A stretch of DNA of 64,000 bases from Cupriavidus pampae (GCF_914271485.1 NZ_CAJZAG010000003.1:124001-188000); one strand, 5' to 3'. Counted from the first letter of the stretch, positions 15,899 to 24,759 are shown. The notes: a model not told the origin generated them from the sequence alone. Numbers and translations are program-made.

Positions 15899-18124
15899 AT
15901 GCCCGTTTCCCGTCGCCAAAAGGTTGCACTCTGGAGCGTGTTCACGCCGCTCGCGTTGATTGCGATCGTTGTGATCGTGATCCTCCTGTTCGACTGGAAC
16001 CGCCTCAAACCCTGGCTCAACGACAAGGTTTCGCAGGCGATCGGTCGTCCGTTCGCGATCAATGGCGACCTCGTCGTGACATGGAAGCGTGCGCAAGGCG
16101 AGACCGGCTGGCGCACGCTGGTGCCGTGGCCACGGCTGTCGGCGCGCGATATTACCGTCGGCAATACGGACTGGGCCAAGGCGCCCGAGATGGCTACCGT
16201 GCGCGAGCTCATCTTCGTGCTGCGGCCCCTGCCGCTGCTCGCGCACGAGATCAACGTGCCGAGTATCGTGATCGACAGCCCCGCGGTCTGGCTCGAACGG
16301 CTGGCGGACAAGCGCAATAACTGGACCTTCGATACCGGCCCCAAGACCGGCAATTCGAAGTGGCACCTCGACGTTGGCGAAATCGTGCTGGCGCAGGGCA
16401 ATATCGCGCTGACCGACGCCGCCTCGAAGATCGACATGCAGGCCGAGATCGGCACCATCGGCGACAACGCGCTGTACAACAAGGCGCGTGACGGCGCACT
16501 GGTCAACGCCGCGTCCGAAGCGTCGGCCGTGCAAGGCAATCCGAACGACGAACGCCGCTACGGGCTGCGCTGGAAGGCGGTGGGCCACTACAACCAGGCC
16601 ACCATCAACGCCAACGGCAAGGCCGGCACGGTGCTGAGCCTGCGCGATACCGATACACCGTTCCCGGTGCAGGCCGATGTGCGCGTGGGCGGTACGCGCG
16701 CGGTGATCGAAGGCACGCTGACCAACCCCGCGCATCTGGGCGCGCTCGACGTCCACCTCGCGCTGTCCGGCGACAACATGGCCAAGCTGTATGCGCTCAC
16801 CGGCATCGTGCTGCCCTCCACGCCGCCGTATGAAACGCGCGGCCGGCTGGTGGCGACGCTGAAGAAGGACGCATCCAGCTACACCTATCGCAACTTCACC
16901 GGCAAGGTGGGCGGTAGCGATCTCGGCGGCACGCTTACCTTCGCTCAGCGTTCACCGCGGCCACTACTGTCCGGCGAGCTCGAATCGAAGCAGCTGTTGT
17001 TCTCGGATCTCGCGCCGCTGATCGGGGCTGACGCCAAACCGGGACAGGCCGCCGCCGAAAGCACCGTCAAGCAGCCGGCTGACAAGGCGCTGCCAGTCGC
17101 GCCGTTCCGCACCGAACGCTGGGACGAAATCGATGCCGATGTGAAATTCACGGGTCGGCGCATCGTGCGTACCGAGGATCTGCCGATCACGAACCTGACC
17201 ACGCATCTGAAGCTCACCGATGGCGTGCTACTGCTCGACCCCCTGAATTTCGGCGTGGCGGGTGGCAATCTGATCTCGACGATTCGCCTCGACGGCAAGC
17301 GCGAGCCGATGGCCGCGATGATCGACATGAGCGCGCGCCGCCTCAAGATCAAGCAGATGTTCCCCAAGGTGGAATCGATGCGCGCGAGCATTGGCGAGAT
17401 CAATGGCAGCGCCAAGCTGTCCGCCACCGGGAATTCCGTGGCCGCGCTGATGGGCACGTCCAACGGTGAGGCGAGGTTGCTGGTCGAGAACGGTACCGTC
17501 AGCAAGTTTATTCTGGAGGCGATGGGCCTGAACGTCGGCAGCGTGGTCATCTCCAAGCTGTTCGGCGACAAGCCCGTGCAGATCAACTGCGGTGTGGCCG
17601 ACTTCGGCTTCACCAATGGGGTGGCGCGCGCGCGCACGTTCGTGCTCGACACGCAGGACGCGGTCATCAACACCGACGGTACGGTCGATCTGGCCAATGA
17701 AAAGCTGGCACTGACCATTCATCCGGATTCGAAGGGCGTGCGCATCATCTCGCTGCGCTCGCCGCTTTACATTGGCGGCACATTCAAGAAACCGTCGGTC
17801 AGCCCGAATATCGGTGTCCTTGCGCTGCGTGCAGGGGGTGCGGTCGCCCTTGCACTGGTCGCGCCGCCGGCGGCGATCCTGCCGCTGATGGACCTGTCGC
17901 CCGGCGATGAAAGCCAGTGCGGCCGGCTGCTGACGGAGCTCAAAAAGCGCCCGACCGCGCCGCCGCCCGGCAAGACCTACAGGGATCCGAAGGCCGACGC
18001 GCCCGCGGCAGACGCCCCGGCGGACAAGCCGGCGCCAGCCGCCACGCCGAGTACTTCACCCAACACGTCACCGAAAGCGGCGCCCGCCAATCGCGCGGCG
18101 GACTCGATGCACGAGGGCAGTTAA
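15899..18124 (+). CDS. AsmA-family inner-membrane-anchored protein
   Basis: A 741-residue AsmA-like protein. One transmembrane helix lies at about residues 10-31 (WSVFTPLALIAIVVIVILLF); the rest is predicted periplasmic and beta-rich, with the AsmA opening LFDWNRLKPWLNDKVSQAIGRPF-type segment at about residues 30-52 and the carboxy AsmA_2 region around residues 500-620 (SIGEINGSAKLSATGNSVA). AsmA-like proteins are bridge-like lipid transporters implicated in outer-membrane phospholipid traffic. The last 70 residues are Pro/Ala-rich and disordered. It is a single-gene unit and is followed by a strong hairpin at 18157-18180. Confidence 0.9.
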   Translation: MPVSRRQKVALWSVFTPLALIAIVVIVILLFDWNRLKPWLNDKVSQAIGRPFAINGDLVVTWKRAQGETGWRTLVPWPRLSARDITVGNTDWAKAPEMATVRELIFVLRPLPLLAHEINVPSIVIDSPAVWLERLADKRNNWTFDTGPKTGNSKWHLDVGEIVLAQGNIALTDAASKIDMQAEIGTIGDNALYNKARDGALVNAASEASAVQGNPNDERRYGLRWKAVGHYNQATINANGKAGTVLSLRDTDTPFPVQADVRVGGTRAVIEGTLTNPAHLGALDVHLALSGDNMAKLYALTGIVLPSTPPYETRGRLVATLKKDASSYTYRNFTGKVGGSDLGGTLTFAQRSPRPLLSGELESKQLLFSDLAPLIGADAKPGQAAAESTVKQPADKALPVAPFRTERWDEIDADVKFTGRRIVRTEDLPITNLTTHLKLTDGVLLLDPLNFGVAGGNLISTIRLDGKREPMAAMIDMSARRLKIKQMFPKVESMRASIGEINGSAKLSATGNSVAALMGTSNGEARLLVENGTVSKFILEAMGLNVGSVVISKLFGDKPVQINCGVADFGFTNGVARARTFVLDTQDAVINTDGTVDLANEKLALTIHPDSKGVRIISLRSPLYIGGTFKKPSVSPNIGVLALRAGGAVALALVAPPAAILPLMDLSPGDESQCGRLLTELKKRPTAPPPGKTYRDPKADAPAADAPADKPAPAATPSTSPNTSPKAAPANRAADSMHEGS

Positions 18125-18156
18125 GCGTCGGCCACCGTTGCCTTTTCACGACGCCG

Positions 18157-18180
18157 CGGTTTTTGTGCAGACAAAAACCG
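18157..18180 (+). terminator. Hairpin, probable terminator after the AsmA gene
   Basis: A perfect 10-bp stem CGGTTTTTGT (18157-18166) with ACAAAAACCG (18171-18180) and a 4-nt loop, 33 bases after the asmA-like stop codon. A further T-run (18186-18190) follows. The stem is A/T-rich, so terminator strength is uncertain. Confidence 0.55.
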
Positions 18181-18210
18181 TTGCGTTTTTGCACTCTGCG
18201 TTCCCCGTTG

Positions 18211-18240
18211 TTGTGCATGGACGACATCGCGGCGCATACT
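18211..18240 (+). promoter_or_regulatory. Candidate sigma-70 promoter for the MFS transporter
   Basis: TTGTGC (18211-18216) and CATACT (18235-18240) separated by 18 bases, about 100 bases before the MFS start. Transcription would begin near 18247 and include the candidate leader peptide and hairpin. Confidence 0.5.
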
Positions 18241-18272
18241 TAAGCGGCCATTTACAAGGAAGTTACTAACAG

Positions 18273-18347
18273 ATGGCGCGCATCAGTTTTTTTGTCCGGT
18301 GCGGCTGCGGCCGCACTCGTTTTTTCACCTCTGCTGCCCCCACATGA
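18273..18347 (+). CDS. Candidate 24-residue leader peptide upstream of the MFS gene
   Basis: A short frame with ATG at 18273 preceded by AAGGAAG about 10 bases upstream. It encodes 24 residues beginning MARISFFVRCGCGRTRFF and ends with TGA overlapping the MFS start as ATGA (18344-18347), so MFS translation could be coupled to it. Its codons run through a terminator-like hairpin (18299-18325), the layout of a translation-controlled attenuator. The peptide is not a known leader, and expression is inferred only from the ribosome site, the overlap and the hairpin. Confidence 0.4.
   Translation: MARISFFVRCGCGRTRFFTSAAPT
18299..18325 (+). terminator. Terminator-like hairpin inside the MFS leader (candidate attenuator)
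   Basis: Stem GTGCGGC (18299-18305) with GCCGCAC (18310-18316), loop TGCG, then three bases and six T (18320-18325). It lies between the candidate promoter and the MFS start at 18344, so it would terminate the leader transcript unless translation or another fold disrupts it. Confidence 0.5.
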
Positions 18348-19537
18348 CGCTGCCCCCTGCCACGGTGCCGCCGATCAGCTGGCTGATCGCTCTCACGGTG
18401 TGCAATCACGTCGCCTTCAACGCCAGTCGCGTTGTCGTCTCACTGTTCGCCATCTCCCTCAAGGCCTCCACCATCACGCTCGGCGTGCTGATGGCGCTCT
18501 ACGCCCTGCTGCCGATGTTCCTCGCGATTCCGGCGGGACGGCGTATCGACGAGATCGGCCCACGTATTCCCATGACGGCCGGCTCGCTGATGGTCGTCGG
18601 CGGCACGCTGATGCCCGCCGTCTGGCATGACATCAGCTCCCTGTACGCCGCGTGCGCGCTGATCGGCGTCGGCTTCATGCTGGTGCAGGTGGCCATGCAG
18701 TTGCTGATCGGCCAGGTCTCGACCAACGAGACGCGTCTGCGCAACTATTCGCTGCACGCGCTCGGCTTGTCGGTCTCGGGCACGCTCGGCCCCGTGACAA
18801 TGGGCTATGTGATCGAGCACGCGGGCTTTCGCAGCGCATTCATCGTGCTGGTGGCGGTGGCCATCGTGGGCCAGGTCGGCCTGCAGTACATTCGTCCGCG
18901 CCTGCCCGCCACCGGCGGCAACGCGGGCCGCATTGCCATCGAGGACGGCTCGCGTCAGTCCACGCTGAGCCTGCTGCAGTATCCCGAGTTGCGCGCGGTG
19001 TTCATCGCCAGTGCGGTGCTCTCGGCCGCATGGGACCTGCATGCGTTCCTGATTCCAATCCGCGGCTCGAATATCGGCCTGACGCCCTCTTCGATCGGCT
19101 GGGTGCTCGGTTCGTTCTCGATCGCCACGCTGGCGATTCGCATCGCCATGCCACTGATCTCGCGCCGCTTTTCGGAATGGAAGATCATTCGGATTGCGCT
19201 GACTGTCGGTGCGCTCGCGTATCTGATCTATCCATTCGTCTCGCAGTTCTGGCTGATGTGCGCGCTCGCGTTCGTGCTGGGCCTCGCACTCGGCAGCGCG
19301 CAGCCCAACGTGATGAACATCCTTCATATCGCGTCCCCTTCGGGCCGCGCGGGCGAGGCACTGGGCCTGCGTTCTGCCGTGCTGAACACCAGTCAGGTGT
19401 TGTGGCCGCTCACGTTCGGCGTGGTGGGTACCGCGCTCGGCATGCTGCCGATTTTCCTGTCGATGGCGGGCGCGATGGGCGTGGCCGGTTACTACTCACG
19501 CTCGCAAACCCGCAGCAAGGCATTGCCGCCCGCCTGA
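18344..19537 (+). CDS. Major facilitator superfamily transporter
   Basis: A 397-residue transporter with about 12 hydrophobic segments. The MFS loop 2-3 signature is present as AGRRIDEIGPRIPMTAGSLM (about residues 62-81), and a second-half counterpart as SRRFSEWKIIRIALTVGAL (about 276-294). The substrate is not evident; the nearest style is small 12-helix drug or metabolite exporters. The ATG at 18344 is chosen because MTLPPATVPPISWLIALTV directly precedes the first helix. It overlaps the stop of a candidate leader peptide and follows a hairpin, suggesting regulated expression. Its stop codon is the first TGA of an 11-bp triplicated repeat. Confidence 0.9.
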   Translation: MTLPPATVPPISWLIALTVCNHVAFNASRVVVSLFAISLKASTITLGVLMALYALLPMFLAIPAGRRIDEIGPRIPMTAGSLMVVGGTLMPAVWHDISSLYAACALIGVGFMLVQVAMQLLIGQVSTNETRLRNYSLHALGLSVSGTLGPVTMGYVIEHAGFRSAFIVLVAVAIVGQVGLQYIRPRLPATGGNAGRIAIEDGSRQSTLSLLQYPELRAVFIASAVLSAAWDLHAFLIPIRGSNIGLTPSSIGWVLGSFSIATLAIRIAMPLISRRFSEWKIIRIALTVGALAYLIYPFVSQFWLMCALAFVLGLALGSAQPNVMNILHIASPSGRAGEALGLRSAVLNTSQVLWPLTFGVVGTALGMLPIFLSMAGAMGVAGYYSRSQTRSKALPPA

Positions 19538-19571
19538 GTACCTGCTGAGTACCTGCTGAGTACCTGCTGAG
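19535..19571. repeat. 11-bp repeat giving stop codons in all three frames
   Basis: TGAGTACCTGC occurs three times in tandem (19535-19545, 19546-19556, 19557-19567), followed by a partial TGAG. The first TGA is the MFS stop. Because 11 is not a multiple of 3, the TGA of each copy falls in a different frame. Confidence 0.9.
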
Positions 19572-19663
19572 ATAGCGCGCGATTTGATGCAACGCAGATC
19601 GCGCCATGCGGCGCATTCGCTATACTCGAAGCATCCTTCTTGATGTTTTGGTTTGAAGCGACA

Positions 19664-20302
19664 ATGACCCAACTTGCAGATCTGCGCCGCCAATTCGTGC
19701 TCGGCGCGCTTTCCGAAACCGACGTGGCCGACGATCCGATCGCGCAGTTCCAGCGATGGTTCGACGAAGCCGTGGTCGCGAAAATGCCCGATCCGAATGC
19801 GATGACGCTTGCCACGGTCAATGCGGAGGGCCAGCCCTCGGCGCGCATCGTGCTGCTCAAGGGCGTCGACGCGAGCGGCTTCACGTTCTTCACGAATTAT
19901 GAAAGCCGCAAGGGCGGGGATCTGCTTCACAACCCGCGCGCGGCGCTGTTGTTCCACTGGGTCCAGCTCGAACGTCAGGTGCGCATCGAAGGCGAAGTGC
20001 ACAAGGTTGATGACGCCGAGAGCGACGCGTACTTTCTCTCGCGCCCGCTCGGCTCGCGCCTCGGTGCATGGGCCTCCGAGCAAAGCCGCGAGGTGGCCGG
20101 CCGCGAAGTCCTCGAAGCACGCGAAGCGGATTTTCGCGCGCGCTTCGGCGACGATCCGCCGCGTCCGCCGCACTGGGGTGGTTATCGACTGGTGCCGCAC
20201 TGGATCGAGTTCTGGCAGGGTCGCGCCTCACGCCTGCACGACCGCATCGGCTTCCGCCGACAGGACGATGGCAGCTGGAACATCGTGCGACTGTCGCCCT
20301 GA
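19664..20302 (+). CDS. pdxH: Pyridoxamine 5'-phosphate oxidase
   Basis: A 212-residue PdxH, the FMN enzyme that oxidises pyridoxine or pyridoxamine 5'-phosphate to pyridoxal 5'-phosphate in the cytoplasm. Motifs are [25 protein letters not shown] (substrate and FMN strands, about residues 43-67), [25 protein letters not shown] in two parts (about 73-97), [26 protein letters not shown] and the carboxy signature [20 protein letters not shown] with [10 protein letters not shown]. Length fits the family. The ATG at 19664 ([11 protein letters not shown]) is the conserved start. A TATACT -10-like element lies at 19620-19625. Confidence 0.97.
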   Translation: MTQLADLRRQFVLGALSETDVADDPIAQFQRWFDEAVVAKMPDPNAMTLATVNAEGQPSARIVLLKGVDASGFTFFTNYESRKGGDLLHNPRAALLFHWVQLERQVRIEGEVHKVDDAESDAYFLSRPLGSRLGAWASEQSREVAGREVLEAREADFRARFGDDPPRPPHWGGYRLVPHWIEFWQGRASRLHDRIGFRRQDDGSWNIVRLSP

Positions 20303-20416
20303 CCCGGCAGTTGTTTGCTCGGGCAGACAGGTTAACGCGCCCTGACGCAAGGAATTTCGTTCGGCAGTAGAGTCTCTCGGTTGTCGCCATCTAGGTTGCC
20401 ATCAAGGGAGAGCCGC

Positions 20417-21652
20417 ATGCTGTTCAAACAAGCCCTGGAAACTCAACTCGAACGCTGGATCGCCGACGTACGCGAGCACGCCAATCTGCCCGTACGGTTG
20501 CGATTATGGAATGGCAGCGAGTTTGCGCTCGGCAGGTTCGAAACCCCTGATGTCACGTTGACCGTGCGCGATGCCGCGGCACTGCCACTGCTGCTGGTGC
20601 CGAGTCTCGATAATCTCGGCGAGGCCTACGTACAGCAGAAGATCGATCTCGACGGCAAGCTCTCCGACATCATCAACGTGGGCTATGGCTTCTCGGCCGC
20701 GGCAAAAAAAGCCGCGGGCGGCATGCTCGCCAAGGTGGCGCAACACTTCACGCATTCGAAGCAGGAAGACAAGGCCGCCATCGCGTACCACTACGATGTC
20801 TCCAATGATTTCTATCGGCTCTGGCTCGATCCGCGCATGGTCTATTCCTGCGCGTACTTCGAGCACGGCGATGAAGACCTCGCCACCGCGCAGCTCAAGA
20901 AGATCGACCACATCCTGACCAAGGTGCGCCTGCAGCCGGGACAGACGCTGCTCGATATCGGCTGTGGCTGGGGCGCGCTGGTTATCCGCGCCGCGCAGAA
21001 ATTCGGCGCGCATTGCGTGGGTATTACGCTGTCGCAAAACCAGTTCGACCTTGCTACCGCGCGGGTGAAGGAGGCTGGCGTCGAGGACCGTATCGAGATC
21101 CGTCTGCAGGACTATCGCGATGTGCAGGGACAATTCGATCGCATCACCAGCGTCGGCATGTTCGAGCATGTCGGCAAGGACAACCTGCCTGGCTACTTCG
21201 GCCGCATGCGCGAGCTGCTTGCCGATGACGGCGTGGCGCTGAACCACGGCATTACCGCGACCGATCCGGACAGCGGCGAGGTGCCGATGGACGGCGCGGG
21301 CTTTATGGACCGCTACGTATTTCCGCAGGGCGAGCTGCCGCATATCGGACTCGTGCTTCGTACGCTGCAGCAGGGCGGCCTCGAGGCGTTTGACGTGGAA
21401 CTGCTGCGCCGGCACTATGCGCAGACGCTGCGCCACTGGGCCGAGAATTTCGAGGCTCATGGCGATGCCATCCGCGAGATGGTCGGCGAAACCAGGTTTC
21501 GCATCTGGCGTGTGTACCTCGCCGGCTGCGCGCACGCGTTCACGACGGACCAGATGTCGATCTATCAGGTGATCTGCCACAAGGCGGGCCGCCAGGCCGA
21601 CACGCTGCCCACGTCGCGGCGCTTTATCTATGACACCACGCTGGGCCGATAG
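20417..21652 (+). CDS. cfa: Cyclopropane-fatty-acyl-phospholipid synthase
   Basis: A 411-residue Cfa-type methyltransferase that adds a methylene group from S-adenosylmethionine across double bonds of membrane phospholipid acyl chains. Motifs are AIAYHYDVSNDFYRLWLDP (about residues 125-143), the SAM site TLLDIGCGWGALVIRAA (about 177-193), GITLSQNQFDLATARV, ITSVGMFEHVGKDNLPGYF (about 250-268, with the catalytic Glu/His region) and MDRYVFPQGELPHIG. The ATG at 20417 has a clear AAGGGAGAG ribosome site. In most bacteria the enzyme is induced in stationary phase and acid stress. It is a single-gene unit. Confidence 0.93.
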   Translation: MLFKQALETQLERWIADVREHANLPVRLRLWNGSEFALGRFETPDVTLTVRDAAALPLLLVPSLDNLGEAYVQQKIDLDGKLSDIINVGYGFSAAAKKAAGGMLAKVAQHFTHSKQEDKAAIAYHYDVSNDFYRLWLDPRMVYSCAYFEHGDEDLATAQLKKIDHILTKVRLQPGQTLLDIGCGWGALVIRAAQKFGAHCVGITLSQNQFDLATARVKEAGVEDRIEIRLQDYRDVQGQFDRITSVGMFEHVGKDNLPGYFGRMRELLADDGVALNHGITATDPDSGEVPMDGAGFMDRYVFPQGELPHIGLVLRTLQQGGLEAFDVELLRRHYAQTLRHWAENFEAHGDAIREMVGETRFRIWRVYLAGCAHAFTTDQMSIYQVICHKAGRQADTLPTSRRFIYDTTLGR

Positions 21653-21670
21653 GGGTTCGATCCCCTGTCG

Positions 21671-21720
21671 GCCCGCTCCCCGCTCCCCGCTTCCGTTGGG
21701 AGAGGGGTCGGGGGTGAGGG
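21671..21720. repeat. C-rich/G-rich imperfect palindrome between cfa and the DUF72 gene
   Basis: A C-rich arm (CCCGCTCCCCGCTCCCCGC) faces a G-rich arm ending GGGAGAGGGGTCGGGGG. This CCCCTCTCCC/GGGAGAGGGG type of element recurs between genes in high-GC proteobacteria; a related copy is at 47156-47189. It may stabilise or end the cfa transcript, though no T-run follows. Confidence 0.55.
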
Positions 21721-21730
21721 AAGCTTGACC

Positions 21731-22786
21731 ATGAATTTCGACCTGTTTGGCCAGCCCATCGACGACGACGCGGCCAGTACCGACGAGGCCGCGTCCGCGG
21801 GTTCCTCGACAGCCAAAGCCGCACGCGGCAAGACCATCACGCCCGCGCAGGTCTCGGCCGAACTGAGCGCGCTGGCCGCGCGGCTGCCGCCGCAGCTTTA
21901 CCTCGGCACCTCGTCATGGTCCTACCCGGGCTGGCATGGCCTCGTCTACGACGGCCAGTACAGCGAGAGCCTGCTCTCGCGCAAGGGCCTGACCGCTTAC
22001 GGACGGCATCCGCTGCTGCGCGCGGCCGGTATCGACCGCGGCTTCTACGGGCCGATCCCGCTCGCCGACTATCTTGGATACGCGTCGCAGGTCCCCGAGG
22101 ATTTTCGTTTTCTGATCAAGGCCCCGGCCAGTGTGTGCGACGGGTGGCTGCGCGGCGCCGACGGCGCGGGCCGCTTGCCCAACGCAGCATTTCTCGACCC
22201 CGACATCGCGGTGCGCGACTTTATCGTGCCGGCGACCGGCGGCCTGGGCCGGCGCTGTGGTCCGCTGCTGTTCCAGTTGTCGCCGCTGGGCGCGATGGCC
22301 AACGATGCCGAGGCGTTCCTCACGCGGCTTGGCGCGTTTCTGCAGGCGCTGCCGCCTCTCGACCCGTCGCTCACGCCGTTCGCATGCTACGCGGTGGAGA
22401 TGCGCGATCCCTCGCTGCTGACACCACGCTATATCAAGCTGCTGCGCGCGCACGGCGTGCGCTTCTGCCTGTCCGCGCGCGATCGCCTGCCGCCGGTAGC
22501 ACGTCAGGCCGGTGCGCAGGCCCTGATGGACGCCGATGCGCCGGGCCCGCTGGTATTGCGATGGATGCTGTATCAGGGCCGCTCGTACGAGATCGCCGAA
22601 GCCGCCTACGCGCCGTTCGACAAACTCGTCGACGAAGACGTGCCCACGCGCGAGGCCATTGCGGACCTCGTCGTGCGCACGCTCGCCGCGGGCCAGCCCG
22701 CCTATGTGATCGTCAGCAACAAGGCCGAAGGGTCGGCACCGCTGACCTGCCTGAAACTCGCGCAGGCGATTGCCGACCGGCTCTGA
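21731..22786 (+). CDS. DUF72 (YecE-family) protein
   Basis: A 351-residue member of the DUF72 TIM-barrel family of unknown biochemical function. Signatures are LYLGTSSWSYPGWHGLVYDG (about residues 56-75), PEDFRFLIKAPASVCDGW (the counterpart of the usual 'F.f.vKap..iTH' strand), GPLLFQLSPLG, and a carboxy end with FDKLVDEDVPTREAIADLV and AYVIVSNKAEGSAPLTCLKLAQ. The first 45 residues are a low-complexity extension beyond the domain. The start at 21731 is the ATG of MNFDLFGQPIDD. It is separated from cfa by a palindromic repeat and converges with msrA. Confidence 0.85.
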   Translation: MNFDLFGQPIDDDAASTDEAASAGSSTAKAARGKTITPAQVSAELSALAARLPPQLYLGTSSWSYPGWHGLVYDGQYSESLLSRKGLTAYGRHPLLRAAGIDRGFYGPIPLADYLGYASQVPEDFRFLIKAPASVCDGWLRGADGAGRLPNAAFLDPDIAVRDFIVPATGGLGRRCGPLLFQLSPLGAMANDAEAFLTRLGAFLQALPPLDPSLTPFACYAVEMRDPSLLTPRYIKLLRAHGVRFCLSARDRLPPVARQAGAQALMDADAPGPLVLRWMLYQGRSYEIAEAAYAPFDKLVDEDVPTREAIADLVVRTLAAGQPAYVIVSNKAEGSAPLTCLKLAQAIADRL

Positions 22787-22804
22787 CGTGGAAGAGGTGT
22801 GGGC

Positions 22805-23350
22805 TCACTGCCGCAGGCGGTGCGCGAACTGCTTGCGGAACTTGGCCACCTTGGGGGTGATCACGAACGCGCAGTAGCCCTGACCCGGATGGTCCTGATA
22901 GTAATTCTGGTGGCTGTCCTCGGCGCGCCAGTACGGTTGCTCCGGCTCGATCTGCGTAACGATCGGATCGTCATAGATCTTGTTCGCCGCGACTTCGCGC
23001 ATCACGTACTCGGCGGTCGCGCGTTGCGCCTCCGAATGGGTGAAGATCACCGAGCGGTACTGCGGGCCCACATCGTTGCCCTGGCGGTTCAGGGTGGTCG
23101 GATCGTGAATCGCGAAGAAGATCTCGATAATCTCGCGATACGTGATGACCGACGGGTCAAACGTCACGCGCACGACTTCCGCGTGTCCAGTATCGCCCTC
23201 GCAGATCTGCCGGTACGAGGGATGACTGACATGGCCACCGGTATAGCCCGACTCCACGGCGCGGACCCCGTCCACCTGCTGGTAGACCGCTTCCAGGCAC
23301 CAGAAGCATCCACCACCGAGCGTGGCGACCTCGAACTGTTGATGTTCCAT
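22805..23350 (-). CDS. msrA: Peptide methionine sulfoxide reductase MsrA
   Basis: A 181-residue MsrA that reduces the S-epimer of methionine sulfoxide in proteins, recycled by thioredoxin. The catalytic motif is LGGGCFWCLEAVYQQVDGV (about residues 11-29), followed by SGYTGGHVSHPSYRQICEGD and TGHAEVVRVTFDP. The resolving cysteine is probably in QGYCAFVITPKV near the end. The ATG at 23350 (MEHQQFEVATL) has AAGGGAG about 8 bases upstream; longer frames lack such support. It is divergent from the flavin reductase gene across a 312-base spacer. Confidence 0.95.
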   Translation of the reverse strand: MEHQQFEVATLGGGCFWCLEAVYQQVDGVRAVESGYTGGHVSHPSYRQICEGDTGHAEVVRVTFDPSVITYREIIEIFFAIHDPTTLNRQGNDVGPQYRSVIFTHSEAQRATAEYVMREVAANKIYDDPIVTQIEPEQPYWRAEDSHQNYYQDHPGQGYCAFVITPKVAKFRKQFAHRLRQ

Positions 23351-23662
23351 GTCTGTGGCTCCCTTTCCTGTGCTCGCTGTCATGACGTCGTCCCGAATCT
23401 GTAGGATATCCAAGCAAATGGCGGCGCGCTTGCAAATATGACGAGCGCCCGTTGTCTGCGACCGGCGCGACCGGTCCCCGCCGCTCCGTTACAATCGCGG
23501 AAGTCCCGGCTGGCGCGCGTTTTGCAGCACCGTGGGTGAACCCAATGGGTGCGAAAACCCACTGAGTCGCAGCCATCGGGACATTAGGTTGTGGTTGCGC
23601 ACGCGCATCCGCGAGCGCGATTACACTGTGGAACCGTCATGGAATTGTGTGGAGCCCAAGAC
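23351..23662. other. Intergenic region between msrA and the flavin reductase gene
   Basis: About 310 bases between divergent genes. It holds a TTACAAT -10-like element near 23495 and an inverted match GTGGGTG/CACCCA-like around 23530-23560 (GGGTGAACCCAATGGGTGCG) that could form a hairpin. I see no convincing gene, tRNA or riboswitch in it. Confidence 0.5.
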
Positions 23663-24235
23663 ATGGGCATGCCTGAAACCGGAAGCCGCCTCGAAGGCCC
23701 TGCCGAACGCCGCCGCGCGGCCTCGCCGGACTTTGATGCTCAGCATTTCCGCCGAGCGCTGTCCCAGTTCGCCACCGGCGTGACCGTCATGACGACGCGC
23801 GCGGCCGGCCATACCCACAACGGCGGCGCGCCTTTTGTTGGCATTACCGCCAGCTCGTTCAACTCGGTCTCGCTCGACCCGCCCCTGGTGCTGTGGAGCC
23901 TGGCCATGCGCGCCAGCAGCCTGCCGATGTTCCGCGCGGGCTCCCACTACATCATCAACGTACTCGCGGCCTCGCAGCTGGACCTGTGCCAGCGCTTCGC
24001 GACGCTCAAAGGCGATCGCTTTGCCGGCGTCGACTATCGGCTGTCCGAGAACGGCCTGCCGATTCTCGCCAACGCGCTGGCCTGGTTCGAATGCCACAAT
24101 CGCAGCCGCTACGACGAAGGCGATCACGTGATCTTCGTCGGCGAAGTGGAACGCTGCGGCATCCTCGATGCCGGCGGCCAACCGCTGGTGTTCCACCGCG
24201 GCGAGTTCTCGACGCTGACGTCGCTCGACCGCTGA
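23663..24235 (+). CDS. Flavin reductase-domain protein
   Basis: A 190-residue protein of the FMN-binding split-barrel flavin reductase family (HpaC/RutF type), the small component that supplies reduced flavin to two-component monooxygenases. Core motifs are FRRALSQFATGVTVMTT (about residues 28-44), VGITASSFNSVSLDPPLVLW (about 58-77), FINVL-type HYIINVLAASQLDLCQRFA, and a carboxy GDHVIFVGEVERC. The ATG at 23663 is favoured because GGAG stands 8 bases upstream; ATG codons at 23639 and 23669 are alternatives. No oxygenase partner lies next to it; the adjacent kynurenine genes do not need one, so its partner is unknown. Confidence 0.85.
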   Translation: MGMPETGSRLEGPAERRRAASPDFDAQHFRRALSQFATGVTVMTTRAAGHTHNGGAPFVGITASSFNSVSLDPPLVLWSLAMRASSLPMFRAGSHYIINVLAASQLDLCQRFATLKGDRFAGVDYRLSENGLPILANALAWFECHNRSRYDEGDHVIFVGEVERCGILDAGGQPLVFHRGEFSTLTSLDR

Positions 24236-24250
24236 ATTTCAGGCCGCCCC

Positions 24251-24727
24251 TCAGGTTGAGGCCTTGAGGATGGCCAGCGGCGAGCCCTCGGTCTTGATCC
24301 GCTGCAGCACGATATTCGAGCGGATATCCATCACGCCCCGCGTGCGATAGAGCCGATTGACGATGAAATCCGAGTAATGCTTCAGATTGCGCGCCTGCAC
24401 GCGCAGGATGTAGCTGCTGTCCCCGGTGATCACATAGGCCGACAGCACCTCGGGCCATGCCTGCACCGCTTCGTTGAACGTCTCGTGCCACCCTTCCACG
24501 TCGTGCCGCATCGACACCTGCACGATCGCCTCGATCTCCAGCCCAAGCTGCTCCGCGTCGAACCACGCGCGGTAGCCGCCGATCACCCCGCTCTCTTCCA
24601 GTAATCGCACACGGCGCAGGCACGCCGACGGCGACAGCGCGACGCGGTCCGCCAGATCCTGATTGCTGATGCGGCCGTTCTCCTGCAGGCAGGTCAGGAT
24701 GCGTAGATCGATGGGGTCGAGAGTCAT
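24251..24727 (-). CDS. kynR: Lrp/AsnC-family regulator, probable KynR
   Basis: A 158-residue Lrp/AsnC regulator. The amino-terminal helix-turn-helix is LDPIDLRILTCLQENGRISN and QDLADRVALSPSACLRRVRLLE (about residues 3-45), and the effector-binding RAM domain follows (about 65-145: IVQVSMRHDVEGWHETF, VLSAYVITGDSSYILRVQA). It is transcribed divergently from kynBUA, the position of KynR, the kynurenine-responsive activator known from Pseudomonas; its role is inferred from family plus position. A perfect TATAAT -10 sits at 24785-24790 on this strand, and an imperfect palindrome at 24760-24773 overlaps the expected transcript start, suggesting autoregulation. Confidence 0.88.
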   Translation of the reverse strand: MTLDPIDLRILTCLQENGRISNQDLADRVALSPSACLRRVRLLEESGVIGGYRAWFDAEQLGLEIEAIVQVSMRHDVEGWHETFNEAVQAWPEVLSAYVITGDSSYILRVQARNLKHYSDFIVNRLYRTRGVMDIRSNIVLQRIKTEGSPLAILKAST

Positions 24728-24759
24728 ATTGAAGAATCCACCGTTACAAGGGTCATTTA

